A DNA stretch of 64,000 nucleotides, from assembly GCA_900095835.1 (NCBI GenBank), contig LT608321.1:1144673-1208672 (forward strand), in the 5' to 3' direction. Below are positions 28,157 through 39,603 of this stretch, piece after piece (positions within the stretch are counted from its first letter, which is position 1; each line of letters opens with the position of its first letter). Both the position numbers and the translations under genes were made by a program. The notes beneath the pieces are model-generated. The model had not been told where the DNA came from and ran no database searches. It saw only the letters and a program-made list of their open reading frames with translations. This stretch comes from Ihuprevotella massiliensis (GTDB lineage Bacteria > Bacteroidota > Bacteroidia > Bacteroidales > Bacteroidaceae).

Positions 28157-28495
28157 ATGGCACAAGAACAAGCTCCTCAACAGCTCCAAATCGAGCTGAC
28201 TCCCGAAGTAGCCAACGGCAACTACAGCAACTTGGCAATCATCAACCACAGCAACCAAGAATTTGTCATCGATTTCGTGGCAGCTCTTCCCGGTTTGCCC
28301 CAAGCTCGCGTGAACAACCGCCAAATCCTCTCTCCCGAAAGCGCTAAGCGTCTCCTTTTCGCGCTTCAAGAAAATGTAGTGAACTACGAGCAACAATTTG
28401 GCACGATTCAACTTGGTGGCGCTCCTGAAGCTGCTCAACCCGAAGGCATTGGCCGCACTGCTACTCCTTTCGGTTTGCCCGAAGGCAACGCTTAA
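28157..28495 (+). CDS. DUF3467 domain protein
   Basis: 112 residues; the conserved core (ELTPEVANGNYSNLAIINHSNQEFVIDFVAALPG, ARVNNRQILSPESAKRLLFALQENV) is the DUF3467 family, small proteins of unknown function widespread in Bacteroidota and some other bacteria. In many Bacteroidales the gene directly follows rpoC on the same strand; here it is ~2.2 kb beyond rpoC on the opposite strand, with its own promoter and terminator. A role near transcription is only suggested by that wider context. Confidence 0.9.
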   Translation: MAQEQAPQQLQIELTPEVANGNYSNLAIINHSNQEFVIDFVAALPGLPQARVNNRQILSPESAKRLLFALQENVVNYEQQFGTIQLGGAPEAAQPEGIGRTATPFGLPEGNA

Positions 28496-28541
28496 TTGCG
28501 TCCTTGATGCGGTAGTCAGCACTGCGCTGAACGATAAAAGT

Positions 28542-28576
28542 ATCCCATTCATCCTGCGATGAGTGGGATTTTTTTG
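28542..28576 (+). terminator. Terminator of the DUF3467 gene
   Basis: 12-bp stem ATCCCATTCATC/GATGAGTGGGAT (one G-U), 4-nt loop, followed by TTTTTTT; 46 bp after the stop. Confidence 0.88.
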
Positions 28577-28739
28577 GCTCCCAACGAATACTGCTGCGCT
28601 GAAGACGAATTAATTCTGAAGATGTCAATCATAAAGGGCTTCCTCGCTTCAACACATCGAATTTGAAACCTCAGAAATTCATGATTGCTCTCTCCCCTTC
28701 AGAAGAAGTGTAGCTCAATACGTAGGAGAGGACTAAAAA

Positions 28740-28865
28740 AATGATGGAGATTTTCTCAAAAACGTGGGAGATTTTCTCGAAAACGATGGAGATTTTTCAA
28801 AAAACGTGGGAGTTTTTTTTCTGAACAACGGAGCTTTATTTCTAAGCGACGGACGATTGAGCAAG
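28740..28865. repeat. Composite element B, 21-bp tandem array
   Basis: Six consecutive units of exactly 21 bp starting at 28740, 28761, 28782, 28803, 28824 and 28845 (AATGATGGAG, AACGTGGGAG, AACGATGGAG, AACGTGGGAG, AACAACGGAG, AGCGACGGAC). The clearest array of the four. The heptapeptide frame is open, but there is no start signal or recognised protein. Confidence 0.85.
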
Positions 28866-28976
28866 CGGCATGGAGCATTCCGCTGCAATACTTTACCTAG
28901 AAAATCTCTCCTCTGGAAAGCCTGGCAAGGAAGCGCGAAAACACAGCCTTAAAAAGTGTTGCAATCCTCTCCCCTT

Positions 28977-29266
28977 GCGCGGGCGCGCGCACGCGCACCC
29001 TGCAATTTATGCCTTTTTGCTTTCACAACCTTCACAGATTTCCGCGTAACCTTCTTTGTATCAAGTCGTAACAAGCACTTTTCGGACATATTTTAACAAA
29101 ACAACGAGTTCCTCCTTGAAAAGGGACATAGCCTCGAGATTTTCGGCACTGGTTTCCCGTGACTACAGCAACCCGATTTTTCGAGTTTGAAACAGGACAC
29201 GTGTGAAGGTTGTGAAAGCAAAAAAGTGGAAATCGCAGGGAAGGCGCGCATGTACGCGCGCGTGAG
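28977..29266. repeat. Composite element B, inverted arm pair
   Basis: Left arm 28977-29035 (GC tract, then core GCTTTCACAACCTTCAC at 29019-29035) and inverted right arm 29203-29266 (core 29203-29219, then GGCGCGCATGTACGCGCGCG). The spacer between cores is 167 bp and not alignable with those of the other copies. Confidence 0.88.
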
Positions 29267-29529
29267 AAACCGCATCAAAAAACGTGAGGGAAAAGCCCCT
29301 CAAACAATGAAAGCTAAGGGAGAAACAAAATTGATTGAGAAAACGCATGAAAAACACGTGGTGACGGGCAAATGTCCCCTTTTGACTTGGTGTCATGACA
29401 GAGGATGCAAGCGCAGAGGCAAGCGAGGGATGCTGCTCAGCTGATTTCGCAACTCACTCTCTATGCTGGCAATAAAACTCATTATCACTACATATTGCAA
29501 TCTCTACCTATCATTTTACACTATGGCTC

Positions 29530-29602
29530 AAGAAAAAAATGCAGTTTTCTGCGATTTTTTATCACTTTGCCCTCATATCCTCCCATATACTTATAGGGAG
29601 CC
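29530..29602 (-). repeat. Composite element B, TATATGGG module
   Basis: Read on the minus strand: GGCTCCCTATAAGTATATGG, then GAGGATATGAGGGCAAAGTG, an A-run, and a small GCAG/CTGC hairpin with TTTTTTT. It starts 113 bp after the stop of the minus-strand methyltransferase gene, in the same direction as that gene. Confidence 0.75.
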
Positions 29603-29714
29603 ACAGGCAGAAAAACACCGCTCACAAAAAAGTGAGGAAGCCGCGCTCCCCCACTCTATCTTCTTTCACGGCACTAAGCCAACACCATATACTTCCTCAC
29701 CAGAGGACTTGCCC

Positions 29715-30440
29715 TCAGTTCTTCGTGATGCGCGCCAAATAGGCAGTGCTATCAGCGTCTTCGCGAAGCACTTCGACGCTATAACCATGGCGCGCAGCTT
29801 CTGCCACCAGCGTCTCGCGGTCAATGTAGAGCCAATTAAAGGGTTCGCCTTCCATTGCTCCATAGCTCATGCGATAGTCCACCTCGCCATAGTAGCCTTC
29901 CACCCCAGTGAGGTCGAGAAAACCGTCTTCATCTTCGTAGATGTAGGACAAGTCGCAAGCATCGGTGATGACGCTACCACCAGGAGCCAGCAGTTCATCT
30001 AGGCGTGCAAAAAAGGCTGGGAGCTCGTTGAGACCTCCGCAGATGCCCAGACCGTTCATGAGCATGAAAATGGTATCATAGTCTTTGCCAAAATCATCGG
30101 TGAAGAAATCTGCCAGTTGCACTTGCTGCAATCCGCGTTGGCGCATGGCAGCCACACACCCCGGACTCACATCAATAGACACCACTTCGTGCCCTTGGGT
30201 TTGAAGGGCAAGAGCATGGCATCCGGCTCCGGCACCCACATCGAGCACTCTGCCGCAAGCATGGCTCAGCGCAGCACGCTCTAGGGGCGGCATCTCGGTG
30301 AAAGTTCTGAAGAGATGCGACACAGGAATCTCATCATCGTCAAATATCGTGGAATGCACCGCGATGGATTCTGCCTGTCCATTTTGCAAATAGTCGAGCA
30401 CGGCTTGTCCCATCGGATCATGTTGGGGAGAGAGGGTCAT
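29715..30440 (-). CDS. Class I SAM-dependent methyltransferase
   Basis: 241 residues with a Rossmann methyltransferase core: motif I RVLDVGAGAGCHALAL (~65-80), motif II acidic SIDVS, then TIFMLMNGLGICG and LDELLAPGGSVITD. The substrate is unknown; the short N-terminal cap and the acidic YIYEDEDGFLDL segment match unnamed family members in Bacteroidales. It lies ~220 bp after rpoC on the same strand, but the rpoC terminator separates them. No TAnnTTTG promoter is seen upstream. Confidence 0.85.
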   Translation of the reverse strand: MTLSPQHDPMGQAVLDYLQNGQAESIAVHSTIFDDDEIPVSHLFRTFTEMPPLERAALSHACGRVLDVGAGAGCHALALQTQGHEVVSIDVSPGCVAAMRQRGLQQVQLADFFTDDFGKDYDTIFMLMNGLGICGGLNELPAFFARLDELLAPGGSVITDACDLSYIYEDEDGFLDLTGVEGYYGEVDYRMSYGAMEGEPFNWLYIDRETLVAEAARHGYSVEVLREDADSTAYLARITKN

Positions 30441-30570
30441 AGTTGGAAAAGGATGAAGGGGCTACTCCGTGTCGGCGCGAGCTGTGATGCTCTTCCTGCA
30501 TTTCATTGCAGTGAAATGGAACAACGGCAGGCGTGACAAGACGCAGGAGCAGCGGTCGATGAAAGGGAGG

Positions 30571-30617
30571 AAAAACAAAAACACTCCCCACCAAGTGGAG
30601 GACTCAGTGGGGAGTGT
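30571..30617 (-). terminator. Terminator of the rpoBC operon
   Basis: 11-bp perfect stem 30581-30591/30607-30617 (ACACTCCCCAC and complement), then TTTTTGTTTTTCC on the minus strand, 40 bp after the rpoC stop. Confidence 0.9.
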
Positions 30618-30656
30618 CGGGAGGTTTAGCCCACAAGGGGCGAAATGTGAGAGAGA

Positions 30657-33600
30657 TTAGTCTTCAGACTTCTCTTCAGAGGTTTGGTAGTCGTCCATGT
30701 CACCCACAACGATGCGGTTGAACTCGCGGAGACCAGTACCGGCAGGAATGAGGTGACCGCAGATGACGTTTTCCTTCATACCTTCGAGGTAGTCCGTCTT
30801 ACCAGAGATAGCAGCTTCGTTGAGCACCTTAGTGGTTTCTTGGAAGGATGCTGCTGACATGAAGGACTTGGTCTGGAGGGCTGCACGAGTGATACCTTGC
30901 AGGATTTGGGTAGAGGTGGCAGGCACGGCATCGCGAACAACTACGGGCTTGAGGTCGCGGCGCTTGAGCTGTGAGTTTTCGTCACGGAGCTTACGAGCCG
31001 TTACAATCATACCCTTCTTCATTGTTTCAGAATCGCCTTGGTCCACAACGACTTTCTTACCCCAGATGCGATCGTTCTCTTCTGCAAAGTCGTTTTTGTC
31101 GACGATTTGAGATTCGAGGAAGCGGGTGTCACCAGCTTCGTTGATCTGCACCTTGCGCATCATCTGACGCACGATAACTTCAAAGTGCTTGTCGTTGATT
31201 TTTACACCTTGCAAACGATAAACGTCTTGCACCTCGTTGACGATGTATTCCTGAACGGCGGTAGGACCCTGGATGGCAAGGATGTCGCCAGGAGTGATGC
31301 TACCATCGGAGAGAGGCGTACCAGCGCGAACGTAGTCGTTCTCTTGTACCAAGATTTGCTTGGAGAGAGGCACGAGATACTTCTTGATTTCACCGAGCTT
31401 AGAAGTCACGATGATTTCACGATTACCGCGCTTGATGCTACCCATGGTGATTTCACCATCGATTTCAGAAACGACAGCGGGGTTGGATGGGTTGCGCGCC
31501 TCGAAGAGCTCAGTCACACGAGGCAGACCACCGGTGATGTCACCAGCAGAACCGACCACACGAGGAATCTTGACGATGACGTCACCCGCCTTGAGCACTT
31601 GTTGGTCTTCGACAGACAAGTGACCGTTGATGGGGAAGTTGTAAGTGCGGAGCGTTTCGCCACTTTCGTTGACGATGTGCGCAGTAGGCACTACACCACG
31701 TTCCTTAGATTCGATGATGATGCGTTCGCGGAGACCAGTAGCTTCGTCTTCTTCGACACGGTAGGTGACACCTTCGCGCACGTCTTCGAAGACAATGCGA
31801 CCAGCCACTTCGGTAACGATAACGGCGTTGAAGGGGTCCCACTTAGCCACCACAGTTCCCTTAGAGATGCTCTGCCCATCGTTGACGAAGAGTTGTGAGC
31901 CGTAAGGTACGTTTTGGGTAGAAAGGACGATGCCTGTATTCTCGTTGATGAAGCGAACTTCGGTGAGTCGAGAAACAACCACCTTGCCGGGAGTGCCGTC
32001 GTCACCCATCACGTCTACAGTGCGGAGTTCGTCGAATTCAGCACGGCAGTCGCTCTTAGCCACGATAGTTGCGTTGGCAGCAGCACCACCGGCGATACCA
32101 CCGGCGTGGAACGTACGGAGTGTGAGCTGTGTACCAGGTTCACCGATGGATTGTGCAGCGATGACACCCACAGCTTCACCCTTCTGTACCATCTTAGAGG
32201 TAGAGAGGTTGCGACCGTAGCACTTCATGCAGACACCATGACGGCTTTCGCAGGTGAGCACGGAACGGATTTCCACTTCTTCGATGCCTGCAGCCTCGAT
32301 AGCTGCTGCGATGGCTTCAGTGATTTCTTCACCACTGTGCACGAGGATGTGTCCATCTTCGGGGTGTGCGATGTCGTGAACAGAAACGCGACCGAGGATG
32401 CGCTCAGAGAGGGAAGAAACGATTTCTTCACCATTCTTCAATGCGGTGCAAACGAGTCCGCGGAGGGTGCCGCAGTCTTCTTCGTTGATGATGACATCGT
32501 GTGACACGTCTACAAGACGACGAGTGAGGTAACCTGCGTCGGCAGTCTTCAAAGCGGTATCCGCAAGACCCTTACGCGCACCGTGGGTAGAGATAAAGTA
32601 CTCCAACACGGACATACCTTCCTTAAAGTTAGAAAGGATGGGGTTTTCAATCGTAGAACGGGTGTCGGCACCTGCCTTTTGGGGCTTCGCCATCAAACCA
32701 CGCATACCAGCGAGCTGAGCAATCTGATCGGCGCTACCACGAGCACCAGAGTCGAGCATCATGAAGACTGCGTTGAAACCTTGGTCGGCTTCGGTCATTT
32801 GCTTCATGAGGGTGCTCTTGATGTCGCTGTTCACCTTGGTCCAAGTGTCGATAACTTGGTTGTAACGCTCGTTGTCGGTGATGAAACCCATACCATAGTC
32901 ACCCATGATTTGTTCGATGCGGTCGTTACCAGCCTTCACGATTTCAGCCTTTTCCTTAGGAATGATGATATCGTCGAGGTTGAACGAAAGACCACCTTCG
33001 TATGCCTTGCGATAACCGAGGTTTTTGATGCCATCGAGGAATTCGCAAGCGCGGGTCATACCAACGCACTTGATGACCTTGGTGATGATGTCGCGGAGAG
33101 ACTTCTTAGAGATGATGGTATTAACAAAACCTACTTCGCTAGGAATGACTTCGTTGACAATGACACGACCTACAGAAGTTTCCACCAAGTGACGGATGGG
33201 GAGACCATTCTCATTGATGTCGTCTACCAACACTTTGACAGGGGCGTGCATCGCAACCTTACCTTCGTTGTAGGCGATGATGGCTTCTTCAGGTCCGTAG
33301 AAGGTGAGACCAGTGCCCTTCGCACCAGGACGGAGCTTAGAGATGTAGTAGAGACCGAGCACCATGTCCTGCGAGGGCACTGTGATAGGTGCACCGTTGG
33401 CAGGGTTGAGGATGTTGTGGCTCTGGAGCATGAGCATTTGTGACTCCAAGATGGCTTCGTTGGAGAGGGGGAGGTGGACTGCCATTTGGTCACCGTCGAA
33501 GTCGGCGTTAAATGCAGTACATGCCAAGGGGTGGAGCTGGATAGCCTTACCTTCAATCATCTTGGGCTGGAACGCCTGGATGGAGAGACGGTGAAGCGAT

Positions 33601-34913
33601 GGAGCACGGTTGAGGAACACGGGGTGTCCCTTCATGACGAGTTCGAGGATGTCCCAGATGATGGGGTCGCGACGATCGACAATCTTCTTCGCGCTCTTCA
33701 CGGTCTTCACGATACCGCGCTCGATGAGCTTGCGGATGACAAAGGGCTTATAGAGCTCTGCTGCCATGAGCTTGGGAAGACCACATTCTCCCATCTTGAG
33801 TTCGGGACCTACAACGATAACGGAACGACCAGAATAGTCGACACGCTTACCAAGGAGGTTTTGACGGAAGCGACCTTGCTTACCCTTCAATGAGTCGGAG
33901 AGGGACTTGAGGGGGCGGTTGCTTTCGCTCTTCACTGCACTACTCTTGCGGCTGTTGTCGAAGAGGCTATCCACTGCTTCTTGAAGCATACGCTTTTCGT
34001 TGCGGAGGATGACTTCGGGAGCCTTGATTTCGAGCAAACGCTTGAGGCGATTGTTGCGAATGAGCACGCGGCGATAGAGGTCGTTCAAGTCGGAAGTGGC
34101 GAAACGGCCACCATCGAGGGGAACGAGGGGACGCAGCTCGGGAGGAGTGACGGGGATAATCTTCATGATCATCCACTCGGGCTTGTTGCGATCCTTAGAG
34201 GCACGGAAAGACTCTACGACTTGGAGACGCTTGAGGGCATCGTTCTTCTTAGCTACAGAACCATCGCTGTTGGCGCGGTCGCGGAGCTCATAGGAGAGGC
34301 TGTCGAGGTCGATGCGTTGCAAAAGGTCGAGGATCGCCTCTGCACCCATTTTTGCGATGAACTTATTGGGGTCGCTGTCCTCGAGATATTGATTATCACG
34401 GGGGAGCTTAGCCAAAGCATCGAGATATTCGTCTTCGGTCAACAAATCGTTGACTGCGAAATCATCTGCAAGAGCACCAGGTTGTACGACAACATAACGT
34501 TCGTAGTAGATGATTTGATCGAGCTTCTTGGTGGGGATACCGAGGAGATAGCCCATCTTGTTGGGAAGAGAGCGGAAATACCAGATGTGTGCTACAGGCA
34601 CGACCAACTGGATGTGTCCAGCACGCTCACGACGCACCTTTTTCTCGGTCACTTCCACACCACAACGGTCGCAGACGATGCCTTTGTAGCGGATGCGCTT
34701 ATACTTTCCGCAGTGGCACTCATAGTCCTTGGTAGGACCGAAGATGCGTTCGCAGAAAAGTCCATCGCGCTCGGGCTTGTAGGTGCGGTAGTTGATGGTT
34801 TCGGGTTTCAATACTTCACCATAGGAGTTCTCCTGAATTTCTTCAGGAGAAGCCAAGCCTATGGTAATCTTGGTGAAGTTAGTTTTTATCTTTCTGTCTG
34901 TCTTGAAAGCCAT
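30657..34913 (-). CDS. rpoC: DNA-directed RNA polymerase subunit beta'
   Basis: 1418 residues, complete. Contains the catalytic Mg2+ motif NADFDGDQM, the N-terminal zinc finger ([20 protein letters not shown]), the second zinc site ([13 protein letters not shown]), the bridge helix/trigger loop region ([19 protein letters not shown]), and the usual Bacteroidota C-terminus with acidic tail (EEKSED). 36 bp after rpoB, same transcript. Ended by the terminator at 30571-30617. Confidence 0.98.
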   Translation of the reverse strand: MAFKTDRKIKTNFTKITIGLASPEEIQENSYGEVLKPETINYRTYKPERDGLFCERIFGPTKDYECHCGKYKRIRYKGIVCDRCGVEVTEKKVRRERAGHIQLVVPVAHIWYFRSLPNKMGYLLGIPTKKLDQIIYYERYVVVQPGALADDFAVNDLLTEDEYLDALAKLPRDNQYLEDSDPNKFIAKMGAEAILDLLQRIDLDSLSYELRDRANSDGSVAKKNDALKRLQVVESFRASKDRNKPEWMIMKIIPVTPPELRPLVPLDGGRFATSDLNDLYRRVLIRNNRLKRLLEIKAPEVILRNEKRMLQEAVDSLFDNSRKSSAVKSESNRPLKSLSDSLKGKQGRFRQNLLGKRVDYSGRSVIVVGPELKMGECGLPKLMAAELYKPFVIRKLIERGIVKTVKSAKKIVDRRDPIIWDILELVMKGHPVFLNRAPSLHRLSIQAFQPKMIEGKAIQLHPLACTAFNADFDGDQMAVHLPLSNEAILESQMLMLQSHNILNPANGAPITVPSQDMVLGLYYISKLRPGAKGTGLTFYGPEEAIIAYNEGKVAMHAPVKVLVDDINENGLPIRHLVETSVGRVIVNEVIPSEVGFVNTIISKKSLRDIITKVIKCVGMTRACEFLDGIKNLGYRKAYEGGLSFNLDDIIIPKEKAEIVKAGNDRIEQIMGDYGMGFITDNERYNQVIDTWTKVNSDIKSTLMKQMTEADQGFNAVFMMLDSGARGSADQIAQLAGMRGLMAKPQKAGADTRSTIENPILSNFKEGMSVLEYFISTHGARKGLADTALKTADAGYLTRRLVDVSHDVIINEEDCGTLRGLVCTALKNGEEIVSSLSERILGRVSVHDIAHPEDGHILVHSGEEITEAIAAAIEAAGIEEVEIRSVLTCESRHGVCMKCYGRNLSTSKMVQKGEAVGVIAAQSIGEPGTQLTLRTFHAGGIAGGAAANATIVAKSDCRAEFDELRTVDVMGDDGTPGKVVVSRLTEVRFINENTGIVLSTQNVPYGSQLFVNDGQSISKGTVVAKWDPFNAVIVTEVAGRIVFEDVREGVTYRVEEDEATGLRERIIIESKERGVVPTAHIVNESGETLRTYNFPINGHLSVEDQQVLKAGDVIVKIPRVVGSAGDITGGLPRVTELFEARNPSNPAVVSEIDGEITMGSIKRGNREIIVTSKLGEIKKYLVPLSKQILVQENDYVRAGTPLSDGSITPGDILAIQGPTAVQEYIVNEVQDVYRLQGVKINDKHFEVIVRQMMRKVQINEAGDTRFLESQIVDKNDFAEENDRIWGKKVVVDQGDSETMKKGMIVTARKLRDENSQLKRRDLKPVVVRDAVPATSTQILQGITRAALQTKSFMSAASFQETTKVLNEAAISGKTDYLEGMKENVICGHLIPAGTGLREFNRIVVGDMDDYQTSEEKSED

Positions 34914-34949
34914 AACTGAAATATATGTGGGTGAGAAAGATGCTTGTGA

Positions 34950-37900
34950 TTAGTCGAGCGAGATGCTGAGACCGAGACCACGGAGCTCATGGAGCAACAC
35001 GTTGAGTGATTCGGGGATGCCAGGAGTTGGCATGGAATCACCCTTAACGATAGCTTCGTAAGCCTTGGAACGGCCGGTGACATCATCGGACTTGATGGTG
35101 AGGATTTCTTGAAGCACGTGGCTAGCACCGAAGGCTTCGATTGCCCAGACTTCCATCTCTCCGAAACGCTGACCACCAAACTGTGCTTTACCACCAAGAG
35201 GTTGCTGAGTGATGAGAGAGTAAGGTCCGATAGAACGTGCGTGCATCTTGTCTTCTACCATGTGACCGAGCTTAAGCATGTAGGTCACACCAACGGTTGC
35301 CTTTTGGTCGAATTCTTCACCGGTGGCACCGTCATAAAGCTGAGTTGCGCAGTAGCGGGGAAGACCGGCTTTGTCGGTCCATTCACAGAGGTCTTCGAGG
35401 TGTGCACCGTCAAAGATGGGGGTAGCAAACTTGAGACCGAGCTTCTTACCAGCGTAACCAAGTACGGCTTCAAACACCTGTCCGATGTTCATACGAGAAG
35501 GCACACCGAGGGGGTTGAGCACGATGTCGACGGGAGTACCATCTGCGAGGAATGGCATATCTTCTTGACGCACGATTTTAGAGACAATACCCTTGTTACC
35601 GTGACGACCTGCCATCTTATCACCGACACCAATCTTACGCTTCTTAGCGATGTAGACCTTAGCCATCTGGATGATACCACTGGGGAGTTCATCACCGATG
35701 GTGATGGCATACTTTTCGCGCATACGCTTGGCATCCATCTCGTTGAATTTGCGGAGATAGTTGATGACAAGTGCACGAATCATGCCGTCGATGCGAGCAT
35801 CACCCGTCCAGTTTTCCAACTCGAGCGCAGTGAAGTCGAGAGTCGCAAAGAGGCTCTTAGAGAACTTAGCACCCTTGGCGATAACTTCTGCACCGATGTT
35901 GTCCTTCACACCGAGAGAGGTGAAGTCCTTGGTGAGGGCAACGAGCTTATCGAGCATGATGCTCTTGAGTTCGTTGGTTTCGCTATCGAACTTATTGTCA
36001 ATTTTCTCAAGACGTTCTTTGTCTTTGAGCTTTTCTGCACGAGAGAGTTTGTGAACGCGGCTGAAGAGGCGTTTGTTGATAACAACACCAGAGAGAGAAG
36101 GATTGGCCTTCAAAGAAGCGTCCTTCACATCGCCTGCCTTCTCACCGAAGATGGCACGAAGCAACTTTTCTTCTGGAGTGGGGTCGCTTTCTCCCTTTGG
36201 AGTGATCTTACCGATGAGGATATCGCCAGGAACGATGCGAGCACCGACACGAACAATACCATTTTCGTCGAGATCCTTGGTAGCGTCTTCTGACACGTTG
36301 GGGATGTCGTTGGTGAGCTGCTCCATACCGCGCTTGGTTTCGCGCACTTCGAGGGAGTACTCATCGACGTGTACTGAGGTGAGGATATCTTCGCGCACCA
36401 TACGTTCGTTGAGCACGATAGCATCTTCATAGTTGTATCCCTTCCAAGGCATATAAGCAACGAGGAGGTTGCGACCCAATGCGAGTTCGCCATCTTCTGT
36501 AGCATAACCTTCGGTGAGGATGTCACCAGCCTTGACACGTTGTCCCTTGTCGCAAGTTGGACGAAGGTCGATGGTCATGTTCTGGTTGGTACGACGGAAC
36601 TTAGGAATGTTGTACTCTACAGTGGCAGGTTCGAAGGCTACAAACTCTTCGTCCTCGGTGCGATCGTAGGTGATAACAATCTTAGTGGCATCAACGTAAT
36701 CGATTACACCATCACGTTCTGCGGTGATCATCGTACGGCTGTTTTCGCAGACTTGCTTCTCAATACCTGTACCGACGATAGGTGCTTCGGAACGAATGAG
36801 AGGCACAGCCTGACGCATCATGTTAGATCCCATGAGTGCACGGTGAGCGTCATCGTGCTCCAAGAAGGGAATCAAAGCTGCTGCGATTGAGGCAATCTGC
36901 TGAGGAGCTACGTCCATGAGCTGCACTTCCGCAGGGGGAACCACGGGATAGTCAGCATCTTGACGGCTCTTAACCGTCTTACGGATGAAGCTGCCATCTT
37001 CGTTCAAGGGTGCGTTACCCTGACCGATGATTTTGCCTTCTTCTTCTTCAGCACTGAGATACACTGCAGTGCTGTTGTCAAGATTTACTTTATAAATATC
37101 GTTGCCTTCAGCATCCTTCTCACCACTGTTTTCGATGACACGATAAGGGGTTTCGATGAAGCCGAGGTCGTTGATCTTAGCATATACGCAGAGAGAAGAG
37201 ATCAAACCAATGTTTGGTCCTTCAGGGCTTTCAATAGGACAGAGACGACCATAGTGAGTGTAGTGTACGTCACGCACCTCGAAGCCGGCACGCTCACGAG
37301 ACAAACCACCAGGACCAAGTGCAGAAAGGCGGCGCTTGTGCGTTACTTCAGCCAAGGGGTTGGTTTGGTCCATGAATTGTGACAAAGCGTTCGTACCGAA
37401 GAACGAGTTGATCACACTGGAAATGGTCTTTGCGTTGATGAGCTCTACGGGAGTGAAGACTTCGTTGTCACGAACGTTCATGCGCTCACGGATAGTGCGG
37501 CTCATACGTGCCAAACCGATAGAGAATTGGTTGGAGAGTTGTTCGCCAACGGTGCGCACACGACGGTTAGACAAGTGGTCGATGTCGTCTACTTGTGCCT
37601 TAGAGTTGATGAGCTCAACGAGATACTTGATAATTTCGATGATGTCTTCACGAGTCAATACGCGAACATCGAAGTCTGTGTCGAGTCCCAACTTCTTGTT
37701 GATGCGGTAGCGACCTACTTCACCCAAGTCATAACGCTTTTCTGAGAAGAAAAGATTGTTGATAACTTCGCGAGCACTTGCTTCATCAGCAGGGTCTGAG
37801 TTACGGAGCTGACGGTAGATATACATCACAGCTTCGCGCTCAGAGTTAGTTGCGTCCTTTTGGAGCGTGTTAAAGATGATAGAGTAATCGCTGTTTGAAG

Positions 37901-38795
37901 CATCTTCGTGGTGGAGCAAAATTGTATCTACACCAGATTCGATGATGTCAACGATGTTGTCTTCATCCAATGTGGTTTCACGATCTACGATAATCTCAGA
38001 ACGTTCGATAGAAACAACTTCACCAGTGCCTTCGTCTACGAGGTCTTCTACCCAAGTGCGAACAACACGACCCGCAACCTTGCGGCCGATTACCTTCTTG
38101 AGGTTGGTCTTGTTGACCTTAACTTCTTCTGCAAGATTAAAGAGCAACAGGATGTCCTTGTCGTTAGCATAACCGATGGCACGAAGCAACGTAGTAACGG
38201 GCAACTTCTTCTTACGATCAATGTAAGCATACATCACGCTGTTGATATCCGTTGCAAACTCGATCCAGCTTCCCTTGAAAGGAATGATACGTGCACTATA
38301 GAGTTGAGAGCCGTTAGCGTGTACGCTCGATCCAAAGAATACACCAGGTGAACGGTGCAACTGTGACACAACAACGCGTTCAGCACCATTGATGATGAAC
38401 GTACCATTGTCGGTCATGTAGGGGATTGGACCGAGGAAGACGCTTTGTTCCACCGTCTCAAACTCTTCGTGATCGGGGTCAGTGCAGAACAACTTGAGTT
38501 TTGCACGGAGGGGCACGCTATAGGTGAGACCACGTTCCAAGCACTCTTCAATGCTGTAACGGGGAGCATCAATATAGTAGTCCAAAAACTCAAGGACGAA
38601 GTTGTTGCGAGTGTCTGCGATGGGGAAGTTTTCAGCAAACACTTTGTACAAGCCATCGTTCTTACGTTGTTCAAAAGGAGTATCCAATTGGAGGAATTCC
38701 TTGAATGATTTCAACTGGACGTCGAGGAAATCGGGATACGGCATCGGATTGTTTACCGACGCGAAGTTGACACGATTATTGATTACTTGCGACAT
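34950..38795 (-). CDS. rpoB: DNA-directed RNA polymerase subunit beta
   Basis: 1281 residues, complete. The rifampicin-binding region is intact ([34 protein letters not shown]), as are the active-site motifs ([34 protein letters not shown]) and the C-terminal clamp ([21 protein letters not shown]-like segment ending LSISLD). The rif cluster shows the wild-type residues. Follows rplL after a 301-bp gap that holds a terminator-like attenuator. Confidence 0.98.
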   Translation of the reverse strand: MSQVINNRVNFASVNNPMPYPDFLDVQLKSFKEFLQLDTPFEQRKNDGLYKVFAENFPIADTRNNFVLEFLDYYIDAPRYSIEECLERGLTYSVPLRAKLKLFCTDPDHEEFETVEQSVFLGPIPYMTDNGTFIINGAERVVVSQLHRSPGVFFGSSVHANGSQLYSARIIPFKGSWIEFATDINSVMYAYIDRKKKLPVTTLLRAIGYANDKDILLLFNLAEEVKVNKTNLKKVIGRKVAGRVVRTWVEDLVDEGTGEVVSIERSEIIVDRETTLDEDNIVDIIESGVDTILLHHEDASNSDYSIIFNTLQKDATNSEREAVMYIYRQLRNSDPADEASAREVINNLFFSEKRYDLGEVGRYRINKKLGLDTDFDVRVLTREDIIEIIKYLVELINSKAQVDDIDHLSNRRVRTVGEQLSNQFSIGLARMSRTIRERMNVRDNEVFTPVELINAKTISSVINSFFGTNALSQFMDQTNPLAEVTHKRRLSALGPGGLSRERAGFEVRDVHYTHYGRLCPIESPEGPNIGLISSLCVYAKINDLGFIETPYRVIENSGEKDAEGNDIYKVNLDNSTAVYLSAEEEEGKIIGQGNAPLNEDGSFIRKTVKSRQDADYPVVPPAEVQLMDVAPQQIASIAAALIPFLEHDDAHRALMGSNMMRQAVPLIRSEAPIVGTGIEKQVCENSRTMITAERDGVIDYVDATKIVITYDRTEDEEFVAFEPATVEYNIPKFRRTNQNMTIDLRPTCDKGQRVKAGDILTEGYATEDGELALGRNLLVAYMPWKGYNYEDAIVLNERMVREDILTSVHVDEYSLEVRETKRGMEQLTNDIPNVSEDATKDLDENGIVRVGARIVPGDILIGKITPKGESDPTPEEKLLRAIFGEKAGDVKDASLKANPSLSGVVINKRLFSRVHKLSRAEKLKDKERLEKIDNKFDSETNELKSIMLDKLVALTKDFTSLGVKDNIGAEVIAKGAKFSKSLFATLDFTALELENWTGDARIDGMIRALVINYLRKFNEMDAKRMREKYAITIGDELPSGIIQMAKVYIAKKRKIGVGDKMAGRHGNKGIVSKIVRQEDMPFLADGTPVDIVLNPLGVPSRMNIGQVFEAVLGYAGKKLGLKFATPIFDGAHLEDLCEWTDKAGLPRYCATQLYDGATGEEFDQKATVGVTYMLKLGHMVEDKMHARSIGPYSLITQQPLGGKAQFGGQRFGEMEVWAIEAFGASHVLQEILTIKSDDVTGRSKAYEAIVKGDSMPTPGIPESLNVLLHELRGLGLSISLD

Positions 38796-39027
38796 TCTAG
38801 AAGTCTTTATCTTAAATTATTATTGGTGACCTCAAGCAGGTATCAGCCGCTTGAGACCTTGTCTTACGAAAGAACGACACATCTGTGCTTCGTGAAAACT
38901 ACAACTGACAGGATGATAACAAACAAACTAACAAACAATCAAGACGTTGTAAGCTTCTTCCAAAGACAATCACAAGAAGCAGAAAGTCCTTGAAAGCACA
39001 TCAAAGTGACGTACTTCGCGATAAGAC
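38796..39027 (-). other. Leader region upstream of rpoB
   Basis: About 230 bp with no ORF and no TAnnTTTG promoter on the minus strand. AT-rich, with CAAACAAACTAACAAAC-like low-complexity runs near 38920-38940. rpoBC is therefore probably transcribed by read-through from the ribosomal-protein genes. Confidence 0.45.
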
Positions 39028-39067
39028 ACAAAAAGGTTAAGAACCCTCTACCAGAGGATCCTTAACC
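39028..39067 (-). terminator. Attenuator between rplL and rpoB
   Basis: Stem GGTTAAG...CTTAACC extended by CCTCT/AGAGG (39035-39067), followed on the minus strand by TTTTTG, 30 bp after the rplL stop. Enterobacteria have a partial terminator at the same place that lowers rpoBC transcription relative to rplJL; the same arrangement is inferred here. Confidence 0.75.
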
Positions 39068-39096
39068 GTATTCCCTATTGGGAGGGTAGACTTGAA

Positions 39097-39471
39097 TTAA
39101 GCAAGTTCTACTTCAGCACCAGCTTCTTCGAGAGCCTTCTTGAGTGCTTCAGCTTCTTCCTTACCTACACCTTCCTTGAGCTTGCTAGGAACACCGTCAA
39201 CGAGGTCCTTAGCTTCCTTCAAACCGAGACCGCAAGCTTCCTTCACAGCCTTAACGACTTGGAGCTTAGCAGCACCTGCGCTCTTGAGAACAACGTCGAA
39301 AGAGCTCTTCTCTTCAGCGGCAGCAGCACCAGCTGCACCAGGAGCAGCAACAGCAACAGCTGCAGCAGCGGGTTCAATACCGTACTCTTCCTTGAGGACA
39401 GTTGCAAGTTCGTTTACTTCTTTTACAGTAAGATTCACAAGTTCTTCTGCAAGGGCTTTGATATCTGCCAT
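39097..39471 (-). CDS. rplL: 50S ribosomal protein L7/L12
   Basis: 124 residues: N-terminal dimerisation domain ([31 protein letters not shown]), Ala/Gly hinge ([19 protein letters not shown]), and the factor-binding C-terminal domain ([38 protein letters not shown]). Forms the stalk that recruits EF-Tu and EF-G. Confidence 0.98.
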   Translation of the reverse strand: MADIKALAEELVNLTVKEVNELATVLKEEYGIEPAAAAVAVAAPGAAGAAAAEEKSSFDVVLKSAGAAKLQVVKAVKEACGLGLKEAKDLVDGVPSKLKEGVGKEEAEALKKALEEAGAEVELA

Positions 39472-39603
39472 AATTGTATGTATTTATTGATTTGAGTTTT
39501 GTGTGAAATCTCAACTTCTTCCGTCTGCATTTGACATTTGTAGTGCAGCAGAAAAAGATTGAGGGCAATTTGAGCTATAGCTAATGTGAGCTATGCGCAA
39601 GAA

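Noticed and set aside
28764-28952. 62-residue ORF made of heptapeptide repeats (xNVGxFxK)
   Set aside because: It is the 21-bp minisatellite in one frame; the other copies have stops or frame breaks and no start signal.
28977-29266. Arm pair as a bidirectional transcription terminator or as a MITE
   Set aside because: The arms are too far apart and lack T-runs in the right place, and real terminators already flank them. A MITE would have an alignable interior.
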